This document shows, piece by piece, positions 39,671-50,502 of a stretch of 64,000 bases of DNA. Source of the stretch: Bigelowiella natans CCMP2755 (Eukaryota; Cercozoa; Chlorarachniophyceae); assembly GCA_000320545.1 (NCBI GenBank), contig ADNK01001820.1, positions 62,001 through 126,000 on the forward strand, given 5' to 3'. A program made the position numbers and the translations under genes. The number at the start of each line of letters is the position of its first letter. Position 1 is the stretch's first letter. Under the pieces are notes generated by a model. It did no database searches. It saw only the letters and a list, made by a program, of their open reading frames with translations, and was not told where the DNA came from.

Positions 39671-40780
39671 ATGAATGGCCCAAAAAAAAAACATTTTATA
39701 CCGAATGGTAAGGCTAATGGTGCAAATTTCAAGCCTAAGGTTGTCTCGAGAAGCCACGATGAATCAATCAATACCAAGGAGGCCCGGTTATCACGGCTGC
39801 GAGCAAAGTACGATTCATTCCTTTCCTCCCCCCATTTAGATAAGACGGCCAATAGTAGCGTGAGCGTGAGCGTAAACGGAAACAGTCCCAACGAACTCGC
39901 CTCGATCAATAACGAAAGATCAACGGATTTGGATCTAGATCCATTACACTTCCTCTCCTCCTCGTCACGAGCAATGTTAGAAAGCGGTCTAGATTACTCA
40001 TCGCATATTACATCTCGAACCCAGCCTCTTACTGACCATCCTAGCCGCGACACTAGCGTATTTTCTTCTCCAAGATCTAGGGTCATTCTCCCTCCACCCC
40101 GACGTACAAATTTGGACAGCAATATTTCTAGTCATCAACATCATCATCACCTAAAGATTCCAAGACCCGCCCATTTTCAATCCCTTTCAACCCATTTACC
40201 TCGAGAGAAGCCCGTAAAGCGCTCGAATCGGTTTGCTTCTAACCATCTTCGTGCTCCTTCGCCATACTTAACACACACAAATGACACCAGCTCTGACGAG
40301 ATGAGCAAGCGAAGTGCCCGAACTCTTCAAAGGGACTCTCTGAGACACAGCAGTCGCCCCACCTCTTTTATTCGTCGCTCTTACTCTGCCAGCGTATTCC
40401 CCACGAAGGGTGTTGGGAGAGATTTTCAGGAGAGGAAGGCTTTGGATATAACCTCAAACGCTGATTTGGGGCAACTACTTAGAAAACTGCAGGAGAAAGT
40501 TGATAGAATGGAGCGCACACTTTCTCGGGCGCAAACACCAACATCAGAATCTCGATATTCTGATGAGATCACTGAGAACAAAACCCCTGATCGGAAAAAA
40601 CAGCATGATGTTAAAGAGACAGAAGTTCCACACGACGATGATCCCCGAGATCTACCTGCGTGGGTTTTTGTGTTCCTTCTGTTTTTAGTTTCTATATTTT
40701 TGTATAGTGCTGGCCAACCTGTATTTCTTGTTGCAAATACAGCATTTATTTTTATACTGTCTCTAAAGTATCTAATATAG
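39671..40780 (+). CDS. Hypothetical protein with C-terminal membrane hairpin
   Basis: An intronless 369-residue ORF starts at ATG 39671 (MNGPKKKHFIPNGKANG). Residues 1-260 are polar, Ser/Arg-rich and probably disordered, with many Ser/Thr-Pro sites. A short coiled coil (LGQLLRKLQEKVDRMERTLS) follows at about 265-290, then an acidic linker. The last 40 residues contain two hydrophobic segments split by GQP (WVFVFLLFLVSIFLYSA and VFLVANTAFIFILSLKYLI). This layout fits a membrane protein inserted post-translationally by its C-terminus, with a long cytosolic adaptor-like region. No family is recognised. Confidence 0.7.
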   Translation: MNGPKKKHFIPNGKANGANFKPKVVSRSHDESINTKEARLSRLRAKYDSFLSSPHLDKTANSSVSVSVNGNSPNELASINNERSTDLDLDPLHFLSSSSRAMLESGLDYSSHITSRTQPLTDHPSRDTSVFSSPRSRVILPPPRRTNLDSNISSHQHHHHLKIPRPAHFQSLSTHLPREKPVKRSNRFASNHLRAPSPYLTHTNDTSSDEMSKRSARTLQRDSLRHSSRPTSFIRRSYSASVFPTKGVGRDFQERKALDITSNADLGQLLRKLQEKVDRMERTLSRAQTPTSESRYSDEITENKTPDRKKQHDVKETEVPHDDDPRDLPAWVFVFLLFLVSIFLYSAGQPVFLVANTAFIFILSLKYLI

Positions 40781-42089
40781 CTTTAAGATTACTAAAGATT
40801 TGATAGATATCATCAGTTTAACTGAAACTACTTAAAGAAGTATGGATAATGATATGCAAACCGGTATGGTACGACGATATGTGATGTATCGTCTTCAAAA
40901 TTTACCGTACGATGATGAACATATGAAGTACTTAATTACATGTGCATGCTGGAACGTTATGCACATATACAACATGTGTGTACACTTGTGTATATACATA
41001 TGTGTGCATGAATGTTCGTATGATTGTGTTTGCGTGCGTGTGTATGCGTGTGTGCATAATGCTAGTTAGCTATCCGATCCTTCATCAGTAGCAGCTTGAT
41101 TTGTGACATGACAACTACTTTTTTGCGAAAGCACTCCCGTAGCACCACATAGCTGCGAGACACGTGTGTAAGTGCACCATCTGCTTGCATGCGCAAAAGG
41201 TCCGCTGCATTTTCAAGTATAGCATCATGATGTACGTAGGTTGCACCGCTGCGTGTGCTGTATGTGTGGATTATCTGCTAATAATGGCATAGAGACAACG
41301 TAACTATAATATGCAACTAGCGCTTGTGATAAACCTACTACATCAGGATGACTATTGAAAAAATGTAATCATTTCACTAGACCATCTCATTATCATTCAT
41401 GTGTATAGAGCCGCAACTTTGCACAGCTATATTAAGGATGAATACTGAAAGTATGAAATTTTTTCATTCAACACATCCGCCAATGATCACTTCTGCAGCG
41501 TTGAACTTAGCTAGTTACGCGTACACCAGTGCGCAGGCACTGTAGTCATACATATAGCGATGAACTGCCGCGCCAGAATCAAAAGCTAAACATCAAATTT
41601 GGTAATCTTACATCTCCGCATAGCTACTGCAGCTATGCTGCCTGCGGTGGCCTTCATGCAGCGCCGTTGTTGCTTTGGAACCTGTTGTTGCTACGATACG
41701 ATGCATACAGACTCGATGCTCCTGGGAAAATTTGGTTGCAAACATATGCGACATAGCCAGTGTGGCATGCAGCGAGACATTGCATCATTTATATCCTTTA
41801 CACTCACGTACGTGAGAAACGAGGGAAAAGGGATTTTCCACCTGATCGATCGATTAGCGCCATGTACCTACCGCCATGTTATCTCTCGTCATGACTCTGC
41901 ATTTAGTTTTTTCACCGCTCACATCATTGTAAAATGGGAAGAAATTCATTTAATATATCTTCCTTCTCTTTACCTGGCATTTATTCTTTGACCTCCCCTC
42001 AGTAATAATACCGTGGTGAGTGTCGGACTCTGAGCATTTCGGGCTAGAGAACGCAAAACTCTCGCCTGCTCCTTCTTCGGAGGTCATAG
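40781..42089. other. Intergenic, TGCA/TGTGTG-rich, no firm gene
   Basis: From 40840 to 41760 the sequence is rich in TGCA, CATATG and GTGTGCAT words and resembles the convergent gaps. ORFs here are Cys/Met/His-rich artefacts. From 41800 to 42089 a weak frame exists but no exon is secured. Confidence 0.5.
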
Positions 42090-42675
42090 CCTAGAGGTAT
42101 CAAAGTATCTACGGACACTAGCGTAGCCGTAGCAGTAAGTTGTGTCAAGAATCTATCAGATAATACTGGTGATGGGAAAATCATAGGGCAGGAAAAGCAG
42201 GGTGGGAAAGAGAGCAGACGGGATGATGCTGAGATTGAAAATGGCGAAGGAATAAGCATCGATAGGGCAGATCGCTTCATTAAGGTGATGCTGGTGCTGG
42301 AACAATTACCTCATCCATATTTAAATTTTGAAAATACATTGGGTGCAATACACACATACACAAGCACGCACACACATTTTGATATATACATTTATGTGTG
42401 TGTGTGTGTTATTTCATAACGGCACAAATTCTTACACATTTTATAACAATCCGAGTTAGGTATCTTCCCCTTGCCCTTTCTTAGTACCCGGCACTTTCCT
42501 AGCATTTTTTGGCAACGTCTTCCCCTTGCTTCGTGAAGCGGTGGCAATTTTCCAGTCTTCGTCGTTCTTTCTCAGTTGGCACAAACGAGTTAGCCGTATC
42601 CTCGACTACCACAATGCAAGATTATACGGATCTCGTCATGCTTTCCACGTTCGTCGTTCGCTTTCGAAGATATAA
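42090..42675 (+). other. Ambiguous small locus, plus-strand reading
   Basis: Two plus-strand blocks are phase-compatible: 42090-42284 (65 codons, acidic and Lys-rich, ending GISIDRADRFIK before a GTGATG donor) and 42460-42675 (starting after GAGTTAG, containing PGTFLAFFGNVFPLLREAV, ending TAA). The first block looks coding on the plus strand. The second is Phe-rich, as the reverse of a Lys-rich exon would be, so it may really belong to the minus strand. No upstream exon or start codon was found. Confidence 0.3.
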
Positions 42676-43060
42676 TCTAAGTATAACTTAGAGATATTCA
42701 CAGAGTGCAGCTGGGCTCCACTGGCAACTGTTTCACGATCGTCAAAACGTCGTCCTCAATCACTAAACGAATATGCTGTTTGCTGTATGCGATGAGTCTC
42801 TGATAGTACTGACACGGTAAATTATCTATGCCATCACCTCAACCTTCCAAGCTCATGCACTCAGAAATTTGCGATGGATTGGGGAAACCGGCACCTGCTC
42901 GTCGACCACCATTATCTCGGGTTTCATTGGCAAAACGACGTTTAGAATTTGTCCTACAATTTTGTGGTGCGACAAGGACAGTATTTAGTATCAGGAAGAT
43001 TGTAACCTGCCTATCGAAATTTGTCGTCTGTGGTAGGCAAGTCTGCTAATTTTTAGACGG
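42463..43060 (-). other. Ambiguous small locus, minus-strand reading
   Basis: On the minus strand, blocks of natural composition occur at about 42850-42960 (containing RRFANETRDNGGRRAGAGFP), about 42718-42815 (containing SKQHIRLVIEDDVLTIVKQL) and about 42463-42622 (containing RKNDEDWKIATASRSKGK, with a Lys-rich tail and stop). I could not join all three in phase. A short basic protein gene convergent with the 39671-40780 gene is a reasonable guess. Confidence 0.3.
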
Positions 43061-43376
43061 TAAAATATCCTATAGAAATTAGTCTAATGATGAATAATAA
43101 TGATGAACCATGGCACCATCTCCGCTATTTAATCGCCCGTAAAATATCCTATAGAAATTAGTCTAATGATGAATAATAATGATGAACCATGGCACCATCT
43201 CCGCTATTTAATCGCCCGTAAAATATCCTATAGAAATTAGTCTAATGATGGATAATGATAATGAATCATATCACCATTTGCGATATTTAATCGTCCGTAA
43301 AATATCCTATAGAAATTAGTCTAATGATGGATAATAACAATGAATCATATCACCATCTCCGCTACTCGCTCGCCAA
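43061..43376. repeat. 79-bp minisatellite, four copies
   Basis: Four head-to-tail units begin at 43061, 43140, 43219 and 43298. Copies 1 and 2 are almost identical; copies 3 and 4 share a different set of substitutions. Each unit begins TAAAATATCCTATAGAAATT and contains ATGATG(A/G)ATAATRA. The last copy runs into the leader of the gene starting at 43562. Confidence 0.95.
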
Positions 43377-43561
43377 ATTCTCGCTCATAATCGCACACCT
43401 CAAAAGGAGGACATGTAAGCCGGAGGAGGAGGGGTTTGATGGTGTACTCGCTGCAGTACGGTGTGTTCTTGTGTTGTTCTCATGTGATACTATTATTCTA
43501 CCTCACTAAACAGAGAGCTGGTCTCCCCTCGTGGATTCTTTCTGTTAAAACCATTCCATGG

Positions 43562-44149
43562 ATGGGCAAAAAATCACGCAAGGACGATTCCCGCGTGAGC
43601 AATCGGAGATGGAGCAATACCTCTGTGAGAGATGATGCACTGGAGCTTTTGGTGGTTCTCTCTACGCTCGGGATTGTTTGCGTTTCGAGTTTGTTGTTGT
43701 CCCGATCAGCTCCTTCAGTGTATCCACCATTTCTAGGCTTCAAGAACTACCCAGACAAGGTACTCCGCGACGAAGCAAGACGAATGAAAGAGGTGTACTG
43801 TCCGAAGGATTGGAAACACTTTACGCCTGCTCAAAGACCACGGGATCTGCTGAGGAGGCAGATTTTAATTAGAACTTACTTGAAGCCATTTAAGTTGAGG
43901 CCGAGGAGCGTGCGGAAGATCGAGGAGCACGCCAGAGGCAAGCGCCTCCAACATCTCTTCCGCGTTCTGAAAGAGAGACCGAAATCGCTGCTACGAAAGC
44001 GTAAGAAATGGGCTTTCGAGGAAGTTTTTAAGGAACACATTGTGGCAAGGCTTTCACGAAATGAGAAAAAGAATGAATCCCTGCTGCTGCAGTTGAGAAA
44101 AACAATAAAGTCAGAATTTCATAACTTTATTTCGAAGCATATTGTTTAG
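43562..44149 (+). CDS. Hypothetical small single-pass membrane protein
   Basis: Start ATG 43562 (MGKKSRKDDSRVSNRRWSN) is preferred over the frame's upstream ATG at 43436. From it the product is 195 residues with a basic N-terminus, one hydrophobic segment at about 30-50 (LELLVVLSTLGIVCVSSLLL), and a very basic, helical remainder. The positive residues on both sides of the segment leave topology unclear. It is intronless and no family is recognised. The 79-bp minisatellite ends about 185 bp upstream of this ATG and may sit in its promoter or leader. Confidence 0.6.
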   Translation: MGKKSRKDDSRVSNRRWSNTSVRDDALELLVVLSTLGIVCVSSLLLSRSAPSVYPPFLGFKNYPDKVLRDEARRMKEVYCPKDWKHFTPAQRPRDLLRRQILIRTYLKPFKLRPRSVRKIEEHARGKRLQHLFRVLKERPKSLLRKRKKWAFEEVFKEHIVARLSRNEKKNESLLLQLRKTIKSEFHNFISKHIV

Positions 44150-45128
44150 ATTTACGGGGGAAATATGGGTGCGGGAAATAATATGAGGAAGTTTATTGTC
44201 CACATTGCATCATAGCATTTGTGCCAACTCTGCATTTTATAGAGAATTTTACTCTTCCACAAACATACAAGGTCGATCGTATCCGTGCAGCGTTGGTACA
44301 AATGCCACAATGCAATGTTAACGATACACGACATGCGCCATCACGCATTTAGATTAGCCACGCGCACATAGTATGGCTTCAAAATTCTGGAAATATCATT
44401 TCGATAGATCACGCAATGAGCATGCAAAGCACTGTGCGTAGGGTCGTAGGGTCTGCGCAACATGAAACACCATGTTGTAGACGACTAGAGAATGAAACAC
44501 AGAATGCCATGCACATGTACATACATGTAAGAGCCTTTATCATTTATTACACGACATCGCACGAATGCATGCTATTATTATTCTGTTTGTCTAGGTGGCG
44601 CGGTACGTTTTATTCATTGTACGTTGGATGATCGACGGTGTCACGCATATACGATAGCGAATAAGCCGCCAGCATATGACCTATTTGAGCGAGCGGGCAC
44701 CGCATAGTCTAGTAGTCATCATGCAAAATTTGTGTGCAAAATTTGTACCGCACATGTAGTCTAGATTGTGCGAACAGTTGCTGCGAGACAGCGGTGCACA
44801 CACATACCACGTTACTTCCTATCATTTATCCATGTGACAAAGCTAACGTACGCCTGCTAGCCTGTGCATCATTGCACTGATCGGTACGCTACATACCAAT
44901 AAGCCAAGTCATAAGAAGGCAAACACGTTATTTACACGTACACGTGAAACTCAAAATTAGGAGAACCGTTTATTTAGTTAGATTAAATATTGATTCGCAT
45001 TCATCATTGCAGTAAGAGAAACTAGCTCGTTCGGTCTGCCCACGGGCAGTGGCGCTCCGCCCTGCCATCTTTCAACATTATATATTTCTAAGACTCACGA
45101 TTATTATCATGCCATGAGAGGTGTACGT
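44150..45128. other. Convergent intergenic gap, TGCA/CATG-rich
   Basis: This 979-bp spacer lies between the 3' ends of the small membrane protein gene and the mannosidase gene. ATGCATG, GCACATGTACATACATGTA and CTAGATTG words recur between 44400 and 44900. No gene is visible. Confidence 0.6.
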
Positions 45129-46050
45129 TTATCGCTGCTTCTTGGTGTTATTAGAGTTACAAGAGAGCACGTTGAGGTGCAGAAGGAAGCATAGACCAGC
45201 CACACTTGCTGCTCCCATAACGAATCCATACTCGAAACCGTTCGGAATATACCCTGCAGAGTCTTTCTCGAGTTGTTCTAGCATGTCGTTGCTCACCTCT
45301 TCTGACTGCCTAGCTTCCTTTCCACCCTTCGCTTCAGGGGGGAATGGAGGCAGATGTTGAGCTGTGGTAGCTTGCTGCTGCAGTGCCAAATTTTGTGCCG
45401 GTTGATTTGACGCTGGATGTACAGGCGGTCTCGGCTGCGGTGGTATAGCTATAGGAGGAGGATGAGGAGGTCCAGGCTGCGGGTGGTTGTTGTTGTTGTT
45501 GTTGTTATTGTTGATGTGAGAGAAGTCAGAAGGTACGAAAGATACGGTCTGAGGCTTCGCTAATGCTTTTGCATAGTCCGGAAACTGTTTCTTCACGCCT
45601 TCAAGCCAGTCCTCCCTTTCTTTCTCTCCTAGTGCGTCTCGAAGCACCACAGTGAGAGTCTTGATGTCTCCTGGTCGGATCACGACGGAGGGGGCAGGAA
45701 GGGAGAGCAGCTTGCGCGACCGCTCAAGAGCTGATTTGGACAGGAAGACGCCCTCCTCTTCTGTGTTCTGAGAGGCCTGTCGATCCATCTGCATCTTATC
45801 CAATCGCTTCGTAGCCTCATCCACCGTCTGAGTCGATACCCGGAATGAGAGTGCATCCAAGAATCTGCGAGAAGGAGGAGGAGGAGGAGGAGGAGGAGGA
45901 GGAAAGGGTGGTATCGAGGAATAGGAGGAACATCATAAAGAAAAGATAAGATAGCAGTACTAGTAGTAGCAGAGGCCACATCTCTTTTCTAGGCACAGCA
46001 CTAAAAAGAATTGCCTCGGTATCACCCGCTGTTACCATCATCAGAAATAC

Positions 46051-46092
<42 letters not shown>

Positions 46093-47175
46093 CACACAAA
46101 CCTTTCTCCCTGATGGGTGCTCGAGAGAGTGCTCTGAGTGACTTGGTCTATGCTAAGAGTTTCGAACAGCCGCTTGTCGCTGTCGTCAAATGGCAGACGG
46201 AACTCGGGCGCGGAGGGCGACAGGCTGCGAAGCCGCAGTACGACCTCATCTGTTGCCCCATCCCTTACCTGCGTGTGGCAGTTATGTTGTATAAATCGAT
46301 AACACGACAATGACGACGACGATGAACAGAAGAAAAATAATAGAGGAGGAGGAGAAGGAGGAGAAGGAGGAGGAAGAGGAGAATCTAAAGATCAAATACG
46401 ACAAATGCATTTGGAGAGTCATTGCTACTGCTACTGCTCATCGTCATCATCATTGTCATCACCATTTTACTACTACTCCTACCACTACTAGTACTACTAC
46501 CATTAGAGACATGATGTGGATGTGCGCTGGGAGTTCCGTTTTGAGCGGTGCGAATTGTGATAAGAGAGCTTCCTCATTAGAAGCTGTGGCATCTGCGGCC
46601 GCTGTGAAGAGCACATGCGGAGGATTATTGAGACGAAGCTGATGCAGCTCAAATAATTCCTTCGAGAGGGGCACTTTGTCCAGAGTGAACCACAGAGTCA
46701 CCTCGGGCCGAGAGGCATCACGAACAGCTTCTGATAACCCTCGCCCGTCGTCCTGAAGGGAGAAGATGTTGTATGTTATTGTTGGACCAGTAAGATATGG
46801 ATGAGAGTTTGGTAGATGTTGAGGGGAGGGAGGGGAGAGTCGTCAGAGAATATCATCTTATTTTGGATTTTGCTGCTCCTCTTTCTATCCACTATCATCG
46901 TCACTTCGCTATAAAAATGAACAAAACGGTACTAACTTGATTGAGCTGTCGATGGATCATCATCTCAATATGTCCCTCGTCCTGGCTTCCAACGCCAACT
47001 GAGTGTGAGTTCAAAATGGAAAACCCATAGCCCCCTCCACCAGCAGGCTCAGCGATACGACCGCCGTATACCGACGGCCAAAAATTCTTCGATATCTTCC
47101 CGGCCATCAGTGACCGCCTTGGCACAAATTCGAGTCCATTGTGTGTTGCGATCTGAGCGTGTTTATGTTTGTATG

Positions 47176-47219
<44 letters not shown>

Positions 47220-47618
47220 ACTGACAAAGAGGATGTGAGCGAGTGATTTAGTGAGAGAGGGAGAGACTGCTTATTACATTAAAATAAAAGCTCGCGCGCA
47301 CAGATACGCATGCGTACCTCTCGCTGGTTCTTGATGTCAGTCTCAAAGTAAGTAACGAGTTCTTCGTTAAGTCCCACGTTGACGGTGAGAGTTTGCTGCA
47401 GCGCGAGGGCATTCAGCACTTTCCCTCCTTTTGGAAGCATCATCTGCACCTGTGGTGATAATAGGAAAAGTAGGAGTTGTAGTGATATTAGTGCAGCAGT
47501 TGTAACAGGAAGAGGAGGAGGCGGTCTAAGGCTTTGTTTATAGATGATGTCCGGTTATGGTCAATTACAGACTTTGTTTATAGATGATGTCCGGTTATGG
47601 TCAATTACAAACTTCTTC

Positions 47619-47653
<35 letters not shown>

Positions 47654-48664
47654 GTTCCTCATCTTCCTCCTACTACCCTATAGAAATGGTTAAGAGATTT
47701 ATTGCTACACATTATTATCATCACCCCAAAGCCTAGATCTCCTGTGACCCCAGTGACAACATCTACGACATTGCCTCGGAACACACGACAGCGTGCACTG
47801 CCACTAGCTCCAACATGCTCGGCTGGTCGCACAGGGCGGAAGATGTACGCCCCTGATTTGTGCGTGCGGTACCTTTCGATATTTTCAACACAACAGTATT
47901 ATCAGTAGGAGGAGGAGGAGGAGGAGGAGGAGGAGGAATTTATGGTGGTGGTGGTGGTGGTGGTGCCCTTTTTTGTCGTTGTCGTCGTCGTTGTCGTCGT
48001 CGTTGTCATTGTTGTTGTTGACTGTGAGATTTGCTTCTACTTCTACAAACTTGTTCGTCTCCTCTATTCTCATCATCTCACCGTCTGAGCGTCTGATCGA
48101 TGCGCACGCGCCGTTGCTGCTGTTCCCCGCGCTTATCCGTCATTGCACGAAGGAGACAATGTTGACTCAACTCCACTTTGTATACCTGAGGAGACAGATA
48201 TAATATGTCAAGCTGCTGCTGCTTATGATGACAGGGAAGACGAAAAAAATGATGATAATGATAATGATAATGATGATGATAATGATGATGATGAGGGAAA
48301 AAATGATCTGCATCTACACCTCGTTCTCGATGAAAATCTCCCCTCTGCTCCCCGCCGACTCCAAATCGCCCTTTTGCACCCCACCGTTATTATCGACGCC
48401 CCGGAGCATGCCTAGGAGAGAAGTGAGGGGTGGGGGAGCAAAGGAGAAAGATAGAAATGAATAAAACCATATAATTCACACTCCAGAGATCTTGCAATGG
48501 GACTCTGCAGCACTCGCTCTTTCCTTTTTATGGCCAAGAAACCGCCTCAAGATCACACAATTTCAGCGCCGCGCCGTAATTTCTGTGTCTCATGATTATT
48601 TACATCGTCGTAATGTATAACTCCTGTCGAAAACTCTAAGTTTTGAATACTACTACCACTACTG

Positions 48665-48698
<34 letters not shown>

Positions 48699-49826
48699 GC
48701 TACTACTGGCGCCGCTGCTATAATACCGCCTCCTCCACCACCGCCTGGAATATACTCAGTGACTCGGGAGGGCGTAGCTGCGGTCAGCCCGGGGGGAGCA
48801 TCTGCCGGCGATGAACGCACGTGTACGTAGAAGACAGATGCGCCCAATGGAGGCACCTGCTCAAAATAGTAAATTCCATTATCAACAAGGTGAATCAACG
48901 AGGGGGTGAGTAGTAGTAGTAGTAGTAGTAGCTCCCCCTCTGCCTATCTTTCTTTTTCCTCAGAAGAGAGGAGGTGTCACTTTCAATGTTCTGCATAAGT
49001 GCGTATTCTGTCGATGGGAAGAGATGATTTTGCGGAGGAGGAGAAGGAGGAGGAGGAGGAGGAGGAGGAGGAGGAAGGGGAGAGTCGAGAGTCGCTATCA
49101 ACCCAAGACAAGAATAACCTGAGCGAAAAACCGAAGTATATACTCCGATGAGCTTGGGGAGGGGTCCTGCGCACCCGTCCAGTGCCGATCAACTTGAGAC
49201 TGATGATGGGAGAGACAAAGATGGTGGTAACAACATAACGCTCTTACTATGAGGAAATACACTGCATAGTAGTAGTTGTAGTAGTAGTAGTATACATTAA
49301 TACATTGAGGAGTTGTTGGGATGACTACTATACCATCGTGGCAGCTCCCTCGGAATTAGCCACGTACACATGCGGTGAATCCACGTGGACGCTTATTACC
49401 TACATTTGCGAAACTAATGTGGAGAGAAGAAATGTAGATGAAAGCGTGCATAATTGTTGTGTTGATACTAATTACGAGACAGTATTAACGTGCAAGATGT
49501 GTTCAATTTGAACGACATTCTTCGGATTGCCGCTGCATCATTTGCTGTTTGGGTCTCAAATACAAAAAAATGCGCTGCACGTACACAGAAAAATGCAAGA
49601 CACCCCCCCCTCCCCCCCATAACTTTCTAGTGACAACCACCACCACCACCACCACCATCACCTCGCTCCGCTGCCACGAAAGCGAGTTGTAGACGATGAT
49701 TGCATGCACTGTTTTGCCGCGTTCGAGCACACGCGCTGCGTGAGTAAGCTTGGCAGGGTTTGAAGGATCTTTCGTCAGCATGATGCTCAGATACGACTCT
49801 ATGATTCCAGATGCAGTATTTAGGGC

Positions 49827-49901
<75 letters not shown>

Positions 49902-50470
49902 TGATGATGATGGATGTTCGTTATGACGACGACGATGATGATGAGAGAGAGCAAAGACAAGTATTGTTCTTGTTCTCCACGTACTCCTACTCCAAAGAAC
50001 GACAACTTTTATTACTACTGCTACTACTACTACCGCTACTACTACTACTACTCCTACTACTACTTATACCCTATTCATCCGAGCAACGTAATCGTTCGCC
50101 ACGTGACTAATAATGATGAAAATGATGATAACGATGACGATGATGATGGGAACAAAATTTCGATTAATGTTGGGAATGAGAGAGAGCCACAAATGTAGAA
50201 TACTCCTGTAAGAATATATCCACCGCTAATAACACCATCGCTCTTGTGGCATCATCATCAATACCTTCTGCACGTTCCCGTAATCGCATCGTGGTGGCTA
50301 AAAATCGCTGCCTGCATGTGCAATTCATACACAACGAGAAGTGGAGAAATGATTCTTCTTACAACGACGACAACACACAAATTAGCACAGAAGTACCCAC
50401 CCTAGAGAAGATAAATAAATAGATTCTTCATCAAACTCCACTACTATTTTCATAAAATAATAAACGCGCG

Positions 50471-50502
<32 letters not shown>

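Noticed and set aside
43061..43376. CRISPR-like array
   Set aside because: The units are contiguous 79-bp tandem repeats without spacers, in a eukaryotic genome.
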